Source: Chlamydiales bacterium
GTDB taxonomy: Bacteria > Chlamydiota > Chlamydiia > Chlamydiales > JAJFMA01
Direction: 5' to 3'
Length of the DNA stretch: 64,000 nucleotides
NCBI GenBank assembly: GCA_030679955.1
Contig: JAUXSF010000009.1
Location: forward strand, 1-64,000
Below, piece after piece: positions 47,618 through 57,228 of the stretch; the first letter of the stretch is position 1; the number at the start of each line of letters is the position of its first letter. A program made the position numbers and the translations under genes. The notes below the pieces were generated by a model. That model was given only the letters and a program-made list of their open reading frames with translations. It did no database searches and had not been told where the DNA came from.

Positions 47618-48085
47618 TTAGGTTCGCTTACTCCTCTTCTTGTGACTAAAGGGAGCACCGCCGCCAGCAGGATCTATATTTTCCTGACCCGGATCTACGA
47701 AACTTACTACTTTTTTCGAGATCATGCTGTCTTTAAAGGCTTGAACGAATTCATCCCGCGGTATTTCTTTGTTAAGAGGAATAATTACCTGAGCGTTTAC
47801 AGCGCCCCCTTTTTGGTAGGCAATGCGGACTGCCATCCTGCCTTCAGGCCCTTGAATATCGACTCGCGCATGACTTCCGCTACCTCTTACACCAATGAGC
47901 TTAGTTGAATCCTTCGCGCTAAGTATGATGCTGCCACCTAAATCTCTAATGTGACCTAACCCTCCTGAATTTAGAAAGGCTTCCACTTTGTTTTCCATGT
48001 CCCTTTGGTCTGTTTTATTGCCACCGCTTACCGACTTTTCAGTCTGGTAATAATGCCGTTCTGGTAATCCGGAAAGAGAATCCAT
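47618..48085 (-). CDS. Unknown small protein with basic C-terminus
   Basis: 155 residues, no family recognised. A helical N-terminal third (DQRDMENKVEAFLNSGGLGHI) precedes alternating strands (SIILSAKD; GSHARVDIQG; MAVRIAYQKGGAVNAQVIIPL), and the end is strongly basic (SHKKRSKRT). No signal peptide or membrane segment. GAGGTGGGG precedes the ATG. It converges on the oxidoreductase with one base between stops. The basic tail could bind nucleic acid or act as a nuclear signal; this is speculation. Confidence 0.6.
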   Translation of the reverse strand: MDSLSGLPERHYYQTEKSVSGGNKTDQRDMENKVEAFLNSGGLGHIRDLGGSIILSAKDSTKLIGVRGSGSHARVDIQGPEGRMAVRIAYQKGGAVNAQVIIPLNKEIPRDEFVQAFKDSMISKKVVSFVDPGQENIDPAGGGAPFSHKKRSKRT

Positions 48086-48272
48086 CGCCCCACCTCAAGT
48101 ATAACTAATAAACATACTATTATTATAATTTTTAATAATATAATTAACAAACATTACTTTAGTTTACAGTTATACGGAGAAAGTGCCTATTATTGATTTT
48201 CAACGGAAAAAGGAGACTTAACAGGATAGGCAGGATTTTAGAAGAGCCTAAGAATCAATTCTTATCCTGCCT

Positions 48273-48358
48273 GAAAAAACATAGCAACTAATTAGACATC
48301 ATATGCTTACATGTCATGTCGCCTACTCGATCGTAGTTTGAACAATATTTTTTGAGAT
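48273..48358 (-). ncRNA. Copy 2 of the ~85-nt structured dispersed element
   Basis: The minus strand reads ctcaaaaaatattgttcaaa to a T6 run, matching 28815-28899. The central stem gacatgacatgt/gcatatgatgtc keeps 10 pairs of 12, with one position (A here, T in copy 1) restoring a pair. It lies between unrelated genes, so it is a dispersed element rather than a leader of one gene family. Confidence 0.4.
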
Positions 48359-48463
48359 GCCAATATTTGTGATGTTCTTTTCATAATTAGGTCATAAATA
48401 CACCATAATAAATTAGATGTAGATCACCTTCGTGGCCTAGACGGCGTGAAAGCGCTTTGCAGC

Positions 48464-48688
48464 TAATCGCGAAGCGATAGCCCCATGTGATGGTCGACGC
48501 GCAGCGGCGGACGAACGTGGGGAATATTACAGCCAGAAGTTTGAGCCGCGGTAGCGGCGAAAGACACTATCCTGATATATCTTACGCCGCTGTGCGGCTG
48601 GATTATTTTTTGGCGCTTTCCCCACGTTCGAGCACCGCTACGCGCCGCTCTTCACATGGGGCTATCACACTTACATCGCTTCGCGATT
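48464..48688. repeat. Large GC-rich palindromic element, MITE-like
   Basis: The left arm (48464-48523) contains, in order, taatcgcgaagcgat, agccccatgtga, gcgcagcgg and cgaacgtgggga. The right arm (48618-48688) carries the reverse complements in reverse order, with an 11-base insert. The 95-base centre has its own small palindromes (ccgcggtagcgg; cgccgctgtgcggc). It is much richer in G and C than the flanks and has no open frame of interest. Confidence 0.82.
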
Positions 48689-48880
48689 AAATGTTCGTTT
48701 TTTTCGGGTAGATGACACCAAGAGAGTCTGACACAATTATATCGCAACTTTATCCACTGATTATGAGGATTTTTATTAGCATTTTATTATAGTTAGCCTA
48801 ATGCGTATGGAATGGACAGGATGGCTGAGAAGATACGCCAGAGAAAGGGAATTCAACACAAAGCCGCCACAGCCGCTAGA

Positions 48881-51106
48881 CTATCCGTTATGTTGAACCC
48901 TTCTATTTAGATCAGTAACCGCCCGTCTGCTTATCAGCTGACCATCATGCCTAGGCAGGGTGAAGCTATCATTAGTTTCTTCATTATGCCACAGCTCGTG
49001 ACTACCTTTTTTCCTAACAAAGTGGTAGTTAGCTTCAGTTAAGGCGTTGATCACACTACGCATCTTTCTTGATTTAGATGAGAAGGTTAACGCGGGCTCA
49101 TTCTTTTTGGAGGAAGATTGAACTGACACAGCTCCTTTTACAGTTTTTTTATTTGCCTTGGTGGATTTAAAGGACTTCTGGCCTTTACTCTTTTTTTTAG
49201 TAGCTCGTGCTTTTTGAGGATAGGCGATAGGGAGCTTGCCAGCAGTTTTCGACAGCTCGGTTTCCACTGGACTATCTTCTACCTCGCTACCTTCCGGCAG
49301 TATGAGAAAGTCACTAATATAGCTAGCTAATTCCTGCTCATCTTCAAATAACGGTTCTATTGATTCCTGAACTACCGGCGCTGGCTCAACAGATACTATA
49401 GGTTTTGATCCGGACTGGAGACTCTTCCACCTTTGAGGGTCACGAGCCGTAGTATCCTCACACTGGGATTTTTTCGGGGGCTCAATCGTTAAGTTGCTGG
49501 GCTCAATGGGATTTGTTATTGGACGAAGTATGTGGGAGATTCGGCCAAAAAACACATTACCGAATTTTACCGTGCCCACATCTAAATCGGGGATCATCAA
49601 TGCTGCATCGTGGATTGCCAATAGGAGCATGCGCTGCTTTTCAAGCTTAACGTCCATTTTGAACCAGTCAATAGGATTAATATCTGATCCTTCAGGCTTT
49701 TGACGCCCCTCTACAAACTTGTAGCCCTGATTCATCCTTTCCCACCGCTGAATAAAGATTTGGCATAAAGGTGCAACCTTTTCCGCAAGCAGTGTTCCCT
49801 TATTCGAGGTACTACAGAGCCTGTCCCAGGCTATCATAGAAAAAAAATCAGACAGCATTTCGACTTTGTCAAGTAGCTGGTGTTGATTGTTAACAAGAAT
49901 CTTATCTTTCAGTTTAAAAGAATTACGGACAGTAGCAAGAATAGTAAGTATTTCTATCATGCTAACTGTAAGACCAGTGGTTTCATTGGAAAAGTGTGCA
50001 ATATTTGCGGACTTTTGTGCTTCGTCAAACTTCTGACTTAAGCTTTCCAGTTGTTCGTGTGCTTGTTCTAACCGCTCAGGATTGCTTGAATCAATAGCGT
50101 CAATAACTACCTGAACTATATTTTGGAATGGCTTTAGGTATGTTTGATAAACTTTAGCAGCTAACGGAGCATCCTCTCCATATAAAGTCGGTTTTTTCAT
50201 AGTGTCTAATAATATTTCTAAACGAAGTTTAGTCGACGAAACTAGATCTTTTTGGTCTATATTCTCAGAAACACCTATTTTGCTGGTATTACACTTTAGG
50301 CCTAATGCTCGCTGACCAGCATCGGTAGCCATCAGCTTTTGTACTATCTCTAATAGGAAAATAAGATTGTCAGCATCTTCAGTCATTTTTTGCTGCGTTC
50401 TGGGCTGTAGTTTTCTGTAAGCGGGCTTCTGTTGTATGCTATTCTTGATACGTCGAACATCCGTGATGTGTTCCCCGAGGCTTTCTGCCCAACACTCTCC
50501 TGCGAACTCATCTGATTGATTTGGCTGGCAAGCGGATTCAATGACGCATCGAAACAAAGCTAACTTGCTAGTGAACTGTGCAGGGAGCAATTTTGCTTCA
50601 CCATTTCGATCAGCAACTTTCGTGTACAGCTCGTTTGCATACATGTAAATCGCATCTATTATACGTTTTGATGGATAGCAAAAATTTCTTCGTTGCAATT
50701 GAATGTAAAGGACGTCAAAATCTTTCTTTACATCAACACTTAGCTCGAGGTTTGTCGACAGACTATTTAGTCTCTTTGTTGCGTTAGAATCCAAAACTTC
50801 TTCCAGTTTATTCATTGGGACTATCGGCTCAGATCGAATCGCCTTTGCGGTAATCACTTTATCGTGATGGCTGTCCCCGCTTTCCTGCCCCCCAAGTTCT
50901 AAACGCCGTGAAAATAATGAATCCTCCAAAATCATTCTAGTAGTGATGCCAATTCCAATATCAGCATAATTTTTATTTTGTTGCCTAGCTTCTGTAAAAG
51001 TACGATTAGAGGTTTCTACCACTTCTACCTCATTGTGACGTCTACTTGTGTTGACATTTTGCGAAGGCTGTGGGTTACCAGAAACACGAGTAATACTATC
51101 TATCAT
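48881..51106 (-). CDS. Large protein of unknown function with C-terminal HicA-like domain
   Basis: 741 residues. Residues 1-560 are mostly helical with no family recognised. About 560-680 is low-complexity and very Lys-rich (KARATKKKSKGQKSFKSTKANKK). The last 65 residues match the HicA/YcfA fold: RKMRSVINALTEANYHFVRK, KGSHELWHN with the catalytic-type His, and SFTLPRHDGQLISRRAVTDLNRRV. HicA toxins are normally 60-80-residue single-domain RNases with a HicB partner; no hicB is next to it. The open frame starts at TTG 51112, but AGGA is spaced for the ATG at 51104-51106. A secreted effector with an RNA-binding end is possible. Confidence 0.68.
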   Translation of the reverse strand: MIDSITRVSGNPQPSQNVNTSRRHNEVEVVETSNRTFTEARQQNKNYADIGIGITTRMILEDSLFSRRLELGGQESGDSHHDKVITAKAIRSEPIVPMNKLEEVLDSNATKRLNSLSTNLELSVDVKKDFDVLYIQLQRRNFCYPSKRIIDAIYMYANELYTKVADRNGEAKLLPAQFTSKLALFRCVIESACQPNQSDEFAGECWAESLGEHITDVRRIKNSIQQKPAYRKLQPRTQQKMTEDADNLIFLLEIVQKLMATDAGQRALGLKCNTSKIGVSENIDQKDLVSSTKLRLEILLDTMKKPTLYGEDAPLAAKVYQTYLKPFQNIVQVVIDAIDSSNPERLEQAHEQLESLSQKFDEAQKSANIAHFSNETTGLTVSMIEILTILATVRNSFKLKDKILVNNQHQLLDKVEMLSDFFSMIAWDRLCSTSNKGTLLAEKVAPLCQIFIQRWERMNQGYKFVEGRQKPEGSDINPIDWFKMDVKLEKQRMLLLAIHDAALMIPDLDVGTVKFGNVFFGRISHILRPITNPIEPSNLTIEPPKKSQCEDTTARDPQRWKSLQSGSKPIVSVEPAPVVQESIEPLFEDEQELASYISDFLILPEGSEVEDSPVETELSKTAGKLPIAYPQKARATKKKSKGQKSFKSTKANKKTVKGAVSVQSSSKKNEPALTFSSKSRKMRSVINALTEANYHFVRKKGSHELWHNEETNDSFTLPRHDGQLISRRAVTDLNRRVQHNG

Positions 51107-51437
51107 GACCAATCCTAAATTTTTATATCCAGAGGGATATTAACAAAAGCAAGATTAATAGTAAATGGCGCGCTATAATTACAGAAGTGGTTATTGCCAT
51201 GTTTTATGCCGTCCCTTCAGGACTCGGTTGCTTTTTTTGCCTTTGCCAGGTCGAAGCGAAGGGCAATGTCATCAACTTAAAACATATTTTTACCGCGATT
51301 GATTCAGAACGCCACTTTCTAATGCTGCTAAGCAGCATTAGAAAGGTTGGTGACGTTGAGCGAAGCGGAGGCATAGAAAAGGTCATTTTCCTATAAGATA
51401 GCCGAAGCACTGCTTCGGTTACGTTTAATTCCTTTCT
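51107..51437. other. Intergenic region with hairpins
   Basis: ctttctaatgctgct and its exact complement (51315-51345) form a 15-bp stem with a one-base centre. Next comes the dispersed motif gacgttgagcgaagcggagg (about 51352) and a second hairpin ccgaagca/tgcttcgg at about 51402-51418. One or both may terminate the transporter transcript. No gene is supported. Confidence 0.65.
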
Positions 51438-53663
51438 CTAGGCATTCTCTGCATACACCTCCCGGTGATCCAACGAATCGTAACTGGTAACAGCCACGGT
51501 TGTTACGCTACGGGGCAGCTCACGTACAAACTGCTTTAAATACTGACCAAACGCTTCGATGGAATCGAAAGCAGTTATTGGTTTCAGAGCAACAAACACC
51601 AAGTCTGCCTGGTGACTATACGTTTGCAGGTTAGAGTCTTTCGACTCTTCCGGACTAGCTAACATTACATCAGCCTTGGCCTTAAAGCGCATTTTAGCGA
51701 GCAGAGTTTGGAGCTGTTGCTGCATATGCCCTTGAGCTTTTTCATCTTGAGCAATTGCGCGTAAGGTTATCTCACGGTTTCTCCATGTTAAGCTGGATCT
51801 TGTGGAAAGAATAAGGCTTAACATTAATTGAAAAGAGTCACCATTTTCGGGCGGCCACCAGATTTCAATTTTTTTGCGTCGCAAAAATTTTCGGCTAAAG
51901 ACAGAGTCAGTCGAAAGGGGTGGATCAAAAAACAGCATAATGTTTTTTGCTTGGCTCTGTGCAGTAGATATCACACTGGCAACAGAATCCAGTTCATCCA
52001 TTGCCTCAAAATCCACAGGTATCATTAGCGTATTCGGACTTAAGGGTCCTGGACTATACGAATGCGTAAGGTTCTCAATCCCGGCATGGAAAGAATCGTA
52101 TGTCTTCGTATCGCTCATGCATTTGACCGACTGAGAAGCTAACCATTTTTGCATGAAGTTTCTAGTTCGCGACTCATGTTCGGAAATACTACAGGTAGAC
52201 GGAACAATAGAGACCACGCTAAGCAATCCGCTGCGTTTTGTAATGGACGCCGCAAGGCGAATCATTTTTTTGGGTGGATGGGCAGCACCTCTAGAGAAAA
52301 CAGTGATATGAGGCAACCAGTGCAATGCATGTTCCTGGGAGTCTTGAAGGCGATACAGGACGAATCGAGAGACAAATAGAAGAATGGTCTGCCGAAAATC
52401 CTGAAAGCTCGCTTCATGGCTTCGGGTCCCTAACCAAACATAAATACATACCATGCAGCCGATGCTAATGATAGCCCAGCCTGGATCGATCATAAGCATG
52501 AAAAATAATGCCAATGCAGCTCCTAATAAGGAGAGTTGCCATGGGCAATGATAGGTAGGGCGCCAGCTAGGACTTTGAACTAGCTCACAAAGACCCGCCA
52601 CAAGATTCAAAATCCCATAGGTCAGCAGGCAAATCATAGCCAAGATGGGTAGAATCTGATCGATGGTGGTGAACATTATCAAGCAGAGACCTACAACAAA
52701 AATAACCCCAAGAGCATTTCTAGGTTCCTTTAATGGCCCGTAAGTGGATGCCAAAAACTTTGGAGCCAGCCCATCCTCAGCTACTGTCTGCAGCATGCGG
52801 GACGCGGCGACAAAGTTGCCCAATACGGTAGAGAGTGTAGCGGCCCAAATACCAATATAGATCATGGCTGGCCATCGGGACTGCTGCAGAATAAGCATCG
52901 GGTTGGCTTGTAACGCTTTTACATCGAAAGTACACCAAAGATAGAGGGCAATCGCAAAGTAGATAGCTGCCACAATGATCAGAGACAGCATGTTACCCCG
53001 GGACAAAGACTTCGCTGGGTCTTTTAAGGTTCCAGACATCGCCATACCAGCTTCAATTCCTGTTAGGGCAGGATAGAACATGGCAAAAGCCGCCCAGAAT
53101 GGCAAGGGCTGTGCCAAATAGGGGATAACTACTCCATCATAGTCGGGCTTGCTAAAAAAAATGGTTCCAATCGAGACCACTAAAATCACACAAATAACGG
53201 TTTGCAGGCGTAGAGCAACGTTAGAAGATGTTAGGGCTAGAAGGGTAAGCACAGAAAGCGTTACAGCTTCGACGGCTTCAATCGGTATATCTGGCTGCAA
53301 AGCAGCTATTGAATAGGCGAAGCCTGAAGTACAAAGGCATAGGCAAATCAGCTGACTTAGCACCAGTGCTATGCCAAAAGCGCCTCCTATTTCCATACCT
53401 AAAGAACGTGAAATAATATAATAGGCGCCTCCGCTGCCAACACTCATGTTAGTAGCGATCATGGCAATAGACTTCGACGTTACCAACATCAGCAGTAAGG
53501 CAAGAGCCATGATGCCAGCAAATTCCCAAATGCCCACATTACCTAGAACCAAACTGAGACGCATAAACAATATCACGCCAAACATCATGGTCACATTAGG
53601 CACAAAGACACCAGTAAAGGTGCCGAAACCCTCTTTTTCAACCAATCCAACACTTGTGCTCAC
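51438..53663 (-). CDS. SLC12-type (cation-chloride cotransporter) family permease
   Basis: 741 residues. The first 430 are an APC-fold membrane domain with about 12 helices. FGVILFMRL, MIATNMSVGSGGAYYIISRS, and FYPALTGIEAGMAMSGTLKD match the Na-K-Cl/K-Cl cotransporter family (GVILFLRL, SGGxYFLISR, FFPAVTGIMAGANMSGDL). The cytosolic C-terminal half begins HALHWLPHITVFS, also as in SLC12. It probably moves ions or amino acids with them; the substrate is not readable. The start is a GTG (53661-53663) with AAGGAG six bases upstream. A eukaryote-like nutrient or ion carrier in an intracellular bacterium is of interest. Confidence 0.85.
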   Translation of the reverse strand: MSTSVGLVEKEGFGTFTGVFVPNVTMMFGVILFMRLSLVLGNVGIWEFAGIMALALLLMLVTSKSIAMIATNMSVGSGGAYYIISRSLGMEIGGAFGIALVLSQLICLCLCTSGFAYSIAALQPDIPIEAVEAVTLSVLTLLALTSSNVALRLQTVICVILVVSIGTIFFSKPDYDGVVIPYLAQPLPFWAAFAMFYPALTGIEAGMAMSGTLKDPAKSLSRGNMLSLIIVAAIYFAIALYLWCTFDVKALQANPMLILQQSRWPAMIYIGIWAATLSTVLGNFVAASRMLQTVAEDGLAPKFLASTYGPLKEPRNALGVIFVVGLCLIMFTTIDQILPILAMICLLTYGILNLVAGLCELVQSPSWRPTYHCPWQLSLLGAALALFFMLMIDPGWAIISIGCMVCIYVWLGTRSHEASFQDFRQTILLFVSRFVLYRLQDSQEHALHWLPHITVFSRGAAHPPKKMIRLAASITKRSGLLSVVSIVPSTCSISEHESRTRNFMQKWLASQSVKCMSDTKTYDSFHAGIENLTHSYSPGPLSPNTLMIPVDFEAMDELDSVASVISTAQSQAKNIMLFFDPPLSTDSVFSRKFLRRKKIEIWWPPENGDSFQLMLSLILSTRSSLTWRNREITLRAIAQDEKAQGHMQQQLQTLLAKMRFKAKADVMLASPEESKDSNLQTYSHQADLVFVALKPITAFDSIEAFGQYLKQFVRELPRSVTTVAVTSYDSLDHREVYAENA

Positions 53664-53853
53664 GATAACTCCTTTGATGTAGTATGATGATGCTAAATTA
53701 TATAGCTCCTTAAGCTAATAGTTCGGTGTCTGGTGAGTCTATCACATAACCGATATTCATTGAAAAAAAGCTCGGCGTTTTTTTTTGTAAAAACTACAAA
53801 TGCGCGAAGCTTCTTGGACATGAAAATGCCAAGAAATACAGCTAACAGCTCTA

Positions 53854-54852
53854 TCAACGACGATCAGCGGAAGCTAAATTGATACTTGAATACCACTTCC
53901 AAGCGCTGCTTAGAATGGTTTCAAGATCAGAATGCTTGGGCTTCCATCCAAGAACTTTATATGCCTTAGAGGCATCTGCCACTAAAGCTGGCGCATCGCC
54001 CGGTCTACGCTGGGCCTTTTTGACTGGCACTTTTTTCCCGGTGATTTTCTCAGCATGAATAATTAGTTCTTTAACCGAGAAGCCTTTTCCCGAGCCAAGG
54101 TTGAGTTCAATACCTTCATCTTTGCCTAAAAGGTGCTCCATTGCCACCACGTGAGCATTTGCAAGATCTACAATATGAATGTAGTCGCGAATACAAGTTC
54201 CATCCGGGGTCTGATAGTCTTCGCCAAGAAGATTAAACTGTGGCGTTTTTCCGCTGATAGAGTCGAACAAGATAGGAATAACGTGAGAAGGCGGCTGGTG
54301 GTCTTCTCCCAAATCGCCATCGAGATCAGCACCTGCAACGTTAAAGTAACGTAGCAGTGCATAGCGAAAGCCAAAGGCTGTTCTGAAATCACGAATGATC
54401 TGCTCATCAAACAACTTAGACCATCCATAAGGATTGATGGGAGCTTGTGGCGCAGTTTCTTTAATAGGAACTTCTTTAACATCGCCATAAGTTGCACAGG
54501 TGCTGGAAAAGATGAACACCTTGACATTGCCATCTCGAAGCGCCTTTAACAAGTTGAGCGTTCCGACTGTGTTGTTTTGGTAAAATTCGTCAGGATGCGT
54601 CACCGATTCTCCCACTTCCGTAGAAGCGGCAAGATGAATGGTGGCGATAGGATGATATTTTTGAATCAGCTTGGTGACAAAAGGAATGTCAGCAATGTCG
54701 CCTATTTCTAGAGGTCCCCACTGCACGGCCTCTTTCTTTCCTTTGGACAGATTATCCAAAGTAATTGGCTGATAGCCACCTAAGCTCAAAAGTTTACATA
54801 CTTGGCTTCCAATATAACCTGCGCCGCCGGTGACCAAAACATTCTTTGTCAT
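53854..54852 (-). CDS. galE: UDP-glucose 4-epimerase
   Basis: 332 residues. NAD site NVLVTGGAGYIGSQ, then HLAASTEVGESV, the catalytic SSTCATYG and YGWSK (Ser...Tyr-x3-Lys), and RYFNVAGAD, all standard GalE. It interconverts UDP-glucose and UDP-galactose for surface sugars. The open frame extends to 54900, but the ATG at 54850-54852 has GGAG six bases upstream and fits the family start. Divergent from the flavoprotein gene at 54930. Confidence 0.95.
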   Translation of the reverse strand: MTKNVLVTGGAGYIGSQVCKLLSLGGYQPITLDNLSKGKKEAVQWGPLEIGDIADIPFVTKLIQKYHPIATIHLAASTEVGESVTHPDEFYQNNTVGTLNLLKALRDGNVKVFIFSSTCATYGDVKEVPIKETAPQAPINPYGWSKLFDEQIIRDFRTAFGFRYALLRYFNVAGADLDGDLGEDHQPPSHVIPILFDSISGKTPQFNLLGEDYQTPDGTCIRDYIHIVDLANAHVVAMEHLLGKDEGIELNLGSGKGFSVKELIIHAEKITGKKVPVKKAQRRPGDAPALVADASKAYKVLGWKPKHSDLETILSSAWKWYSSINLASADRR

Positions 54853-54929
54853 AAATATCTCCGTTGTGGCCAACGTATCATACTGAAATAATTCCTGCAA
54901 AAAAAACCATTATGGCATTCTAGTGGGCT

Positions 54930-56123
54930 ATGAAAAAGACACATGTGATTATTGGCGGGGGTGCCGCCGGATTTTTTAGTGCGCTCTCCTGTGCGAGTGA
55001 TTCTCGCGTCATCATATTAGAAAAGACACGCCAGCTACTAGCAAAGGTGCGTATCTCCGGCGGTGGTCGCTGTAATGCCACGCACCACTGCTTTGATGCC
55101 GCAGAGTTGGTTAAAAATTACCCAAGAGGCAATAAGGCCTTACGCGGCCCTTTCACCCGCTTTCAACCACGCGATACCATTGCTTGGTTTGAATCGCGTG
55201 GTGTGCCCTTAAAAGTGGAAGAAGATGGACGCATGTTTCCCGTCACCGACAACTCCGAGACAATTATCGATTGCCTAATGGCCGAGGCAAAGAAGCTTGG
55301 TGTAGAAATACGTACAGAAAGCAACGTTAAAGACGTTACTCCGACACCTGAAGGCTTCGACATTCTGCTCGCTAGCGGCGAAACCCTTCCTTGCCACAGT
55401 ATACTTCTAGCCACGGGCGGAACGCGTCACGGGTTTGATCTTGCAACAAAACTAGGCCATACCATCGTACCACCAGTACCTTCCCTTTTTACTTTTAACG
55501 TGCCAGATAGTCCCCTGCTAGATTTAGCGGGAATATCGGTAGAAGGGGCAGAATGTGTGATCGAAGGGACTACTCTGCGACAAAGAGGTCCTGTCCTGAT
55601 CACCCATTGGGGCTTTAGCGGCCCGGCAGTACTAAAGCTTTCGGCTTGGGGAGCTAGGATCCTCCATGATCTCGACTACAAAGCCACAGTAACGATCCGA
55701 TGGCTAGGCGATTTTACCGACAGCCAGGTGCTTGAGGTACTTCAGGAAACGAAAGCAAAACATGGCGCCAGGTCCGTTCAGGGCGCTAGCCCTTTTGCAG
55801 CTATTCCCCGCAACCTGTGGCAGCGGCTGGCAGGCTTCGATGGGCCGTGGGCACAGCTGAGCAAGCAAGAGCTAGCGCGCATTACGCAGAGGCTCACGCG
55901 TGATTCCTACCAAATTCAGGGAAAAACAACCTACAAGTCTGAATTTGTCACCTGCGGTGGCGTAGCTTTGGACGAGGTTAATTTCACGACCATGGAAAGC
56001 AAAAAATGCCCGGGCTTATACTTTGCTGGTGAAGTGCTCGATATCGATGGAGTAACCGGCGGCTTTAACTTTCAGGCGGCTTGGACCACCGGATACATCG
56101 CTGGTAACGCTATGAGCGCTTAA
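54930..56123 (+). CDS. BaiN/YhiN-type flavoprotein (HI0933 family)
   Basis: 397 residues. FAD site HVIIGGGAAGFFSALSCAS, then the family signature VRISGGGRCNATH, GRMFPVTDNS, and the C-terminal VTCGGVALDEVNF and GLYFAGEVLDIDGVTGGFNFQAAWTTG. Members are NAD(P)/FAD oxidoreductases; the physiological substrate is not settled. No obvious ribosome site precedes the ATG. The last 14 bases overlap the end of the membrane-protein gene on the other strand. Confidence 0.93.
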   Translation: MKKTHVIIGGGAAGFFSALSCASDSRVIILEKTRQLLAKVRISGGGRCNATHHCFDAAELVKNYPRGNKALRGPFTRFQPRDTIAWFESRGVPLKVEEDGRMFPVTDNSETIIDCLMAEAKKLGVEIRTESNVKDVTPTPEGFDILLASGETLPCHSILLATGGTRHGFDLATKLGHTIVPPVPSLFTFNVPDSPLLDLAGISVEGAECVIEGTTLRQRGPVLITHWGFSGPAVLKLSAWGARILHDLDYKATVTIRWLGDFTDSQVLEVLQETKAKHGARSVQGASPFAAIPRNLWQRLAGFDGPWAQLSKQELARITQRLTRDSYQIQGKTTYKSEFVTCGGVALDEVNFTTMESKKCPGLYFAGEVLDIDGVTGGFNFQAAWTTGYIAGNAMSA

Positions 56124-56745
56124 CCTTTTGGTCGTGGAGCTTTTTCATCACAAAGAAGATGTAAATGCTGATGAATGCGGCAAAGTAGCACCAAATAGAA
56201 GCAAAGTTTGCCCAGTAAAACCATGCTGTAAAAGCGAAAGATACCGGTGCCGCTACACCCATCGCCCATAAATGCGGAACAGACGAAAAAAGGAATGGAA
56301 GACTCAGTACGCTTAAGTAGAAAAACCCTCCGACGTGACCGGAGCCGCCGTAAAAAATGCTATTACCGACTATCTCGGGTTTTGCACCGGAATTGGAAAA
56401 CAACCAGACAAAAAATATAGAGACCCCAATGCCAGCTATCAAACTGGCAGTAAGTACCTTCTTGCGCCATTCAACTTGTTCCAGCATTAACGCACTAAAA
56501 GAAAACCACGTGGGCCACAACACAAAAGCGAACATAACATAGACGCCCGTAAGAAACGAATTAGGCTCTATCTTGTTGGTAAGATACACCCATAAAACGC
56601 CCTCGCATAACTGTTGTAAGGCAAATAGAACGGGCAAGAGCGCCAATGGAAGCTGACGCTTTTCAGTGACTTGCTTAACCGTCGCAAAACCAACAGTACC
56701 GACAATTGCGGCTGCTACAAAACTCGCTTCTGCAGAAAAACACAT
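56110..56745 (-). CDS. Polytopic membrane protein of the MCFSA type (DUF6629-like)
   Basis: 211 residues beginning MCFSAEASFVAAAIVG, a start shared by a family of small bacterial membrane proteins annotated as DUF6629. About seven hydrophobic segments follow, with LPLALLPVLFALQQLCEGVLW conserved in that family. The open frame reaches 56850, but the ATG at 56743-56745 has GGAAAG six bases upstream and fits the family start. Function unknown. Confidence 0.72.
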   Translation of the reverse strand: MCFSAEASFVAAAIVGTVGFATVKQVTEKRQLPLALLPVLFALQQLCEGVLWVYLTNKIEPNSFLTGVYVMFAFVLWPTWFSFSALMLEQVEWRKKVLTASLIAGIGVSIFFVWLFSNSGAKPEIVGNSIFYGGSGHVGGFFYLSVLSLPFLFSSVPHLWAMGVAAPVSFAFTAWFYWANFASIWCYFAAFISIYIFFVMKKLHDQKVKRS

Positions 56746-56820
56746 CTCTATCTTTCCTTTTATTCTGTACCTTCTAAAAAAAGGCTTTTTAGGCTTGTTG
56801 TCAAGTGATAAGATATAATC

Positions 56821-57228
56821 ATGGCGATCAGTGAAAACAAATACAAGCAACTCGCAGACCGGATGGACCGATTAGGAATCTTTGATAAAGATCTGATCGA
56901 AAAATTCATCCTGGGCTCAGGAAAAGGTGGCCAAAAGGTCAATAAGACAAGCTCCTGTGTCTATCTGCAACACATTCCTACTGGTATCGAGGTCAAGTGC
57001 CAACGCGAGCGCTCACAAGAGCTTAACCGCTACATGGCGCGCAAAGAGTTGTGCGATAAGTTCGAAGCACAAATTCTAAAGCTAAAGACCGAAAAGCAAC
57101 ATGAAATGGAAAAAATAAGAAGACAGAAGCGCCGCCGAACGCGGCGCCAGCAAGAAAAAACGCTAGAGGGCAAGCGTCAACATTCCGAGAGAAAGACTCT
57201 TCGACGCCCCCCAACCAACGGGGACTAA
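56821..57228 (+). CDS. GGQ-domain release-factor-like protein, putative ribosome rescue
   Basis: 135 residues. [18 protein letters not shown] carries the GGQ motif that triggers peptidyl-tRNA hydrolysis; [18 protein letters not shown] and a very basic Lys/Arg-rich tail follow. There is no codon-recognition domain, so it resembles ArfB or the mitochondrial C12orf65 type that rescue stalled ribosomes. No Shine-Dalgarno is visible; TATAAT lies just before the ATG, so the transcript may be leaderless or the true start may be Met15. Overlaps the next gene end by four bases. Confidence 0.85.
   Translation: MAISENKYKQLADRMDRLGIFDKDLIEKFILGSGKGGQKVNKTSSCVYLQHIPTGIEVKCQRERSQELNRYMARKELCDKFEAQILKLKTEKQHEMEKIRRQKRRRTRRQQEKTLEGKRQHSERKTLRRPPTNGD

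Larger units (their letters stand above)
48086..48880. other. Repeat-rich intergenic region of about 800 bp
   Basis: No gene is supported. From left to right it holds an AT-rich promoter-like stretch for the gene at 47.6 kb, an inverted repeat with caggataggcaggat and atcctgcctg (about 48221-48273), copy 2 of the 85-nt element, a large GC-rich palindrome (48464-48688), and an atggacaggatgg motif near 48812. Confidence 0.8.

Noticed and set aside
48881-49100. HicAB toxin-antitoxin system
   Set aside because: The HicA-like domain is the end of a large protein and no HicB-like gene is adjacent.
53761-53790. Terminator near the galE end
   Set aside because: A-run and T-run are present but the stem is too weak to support.
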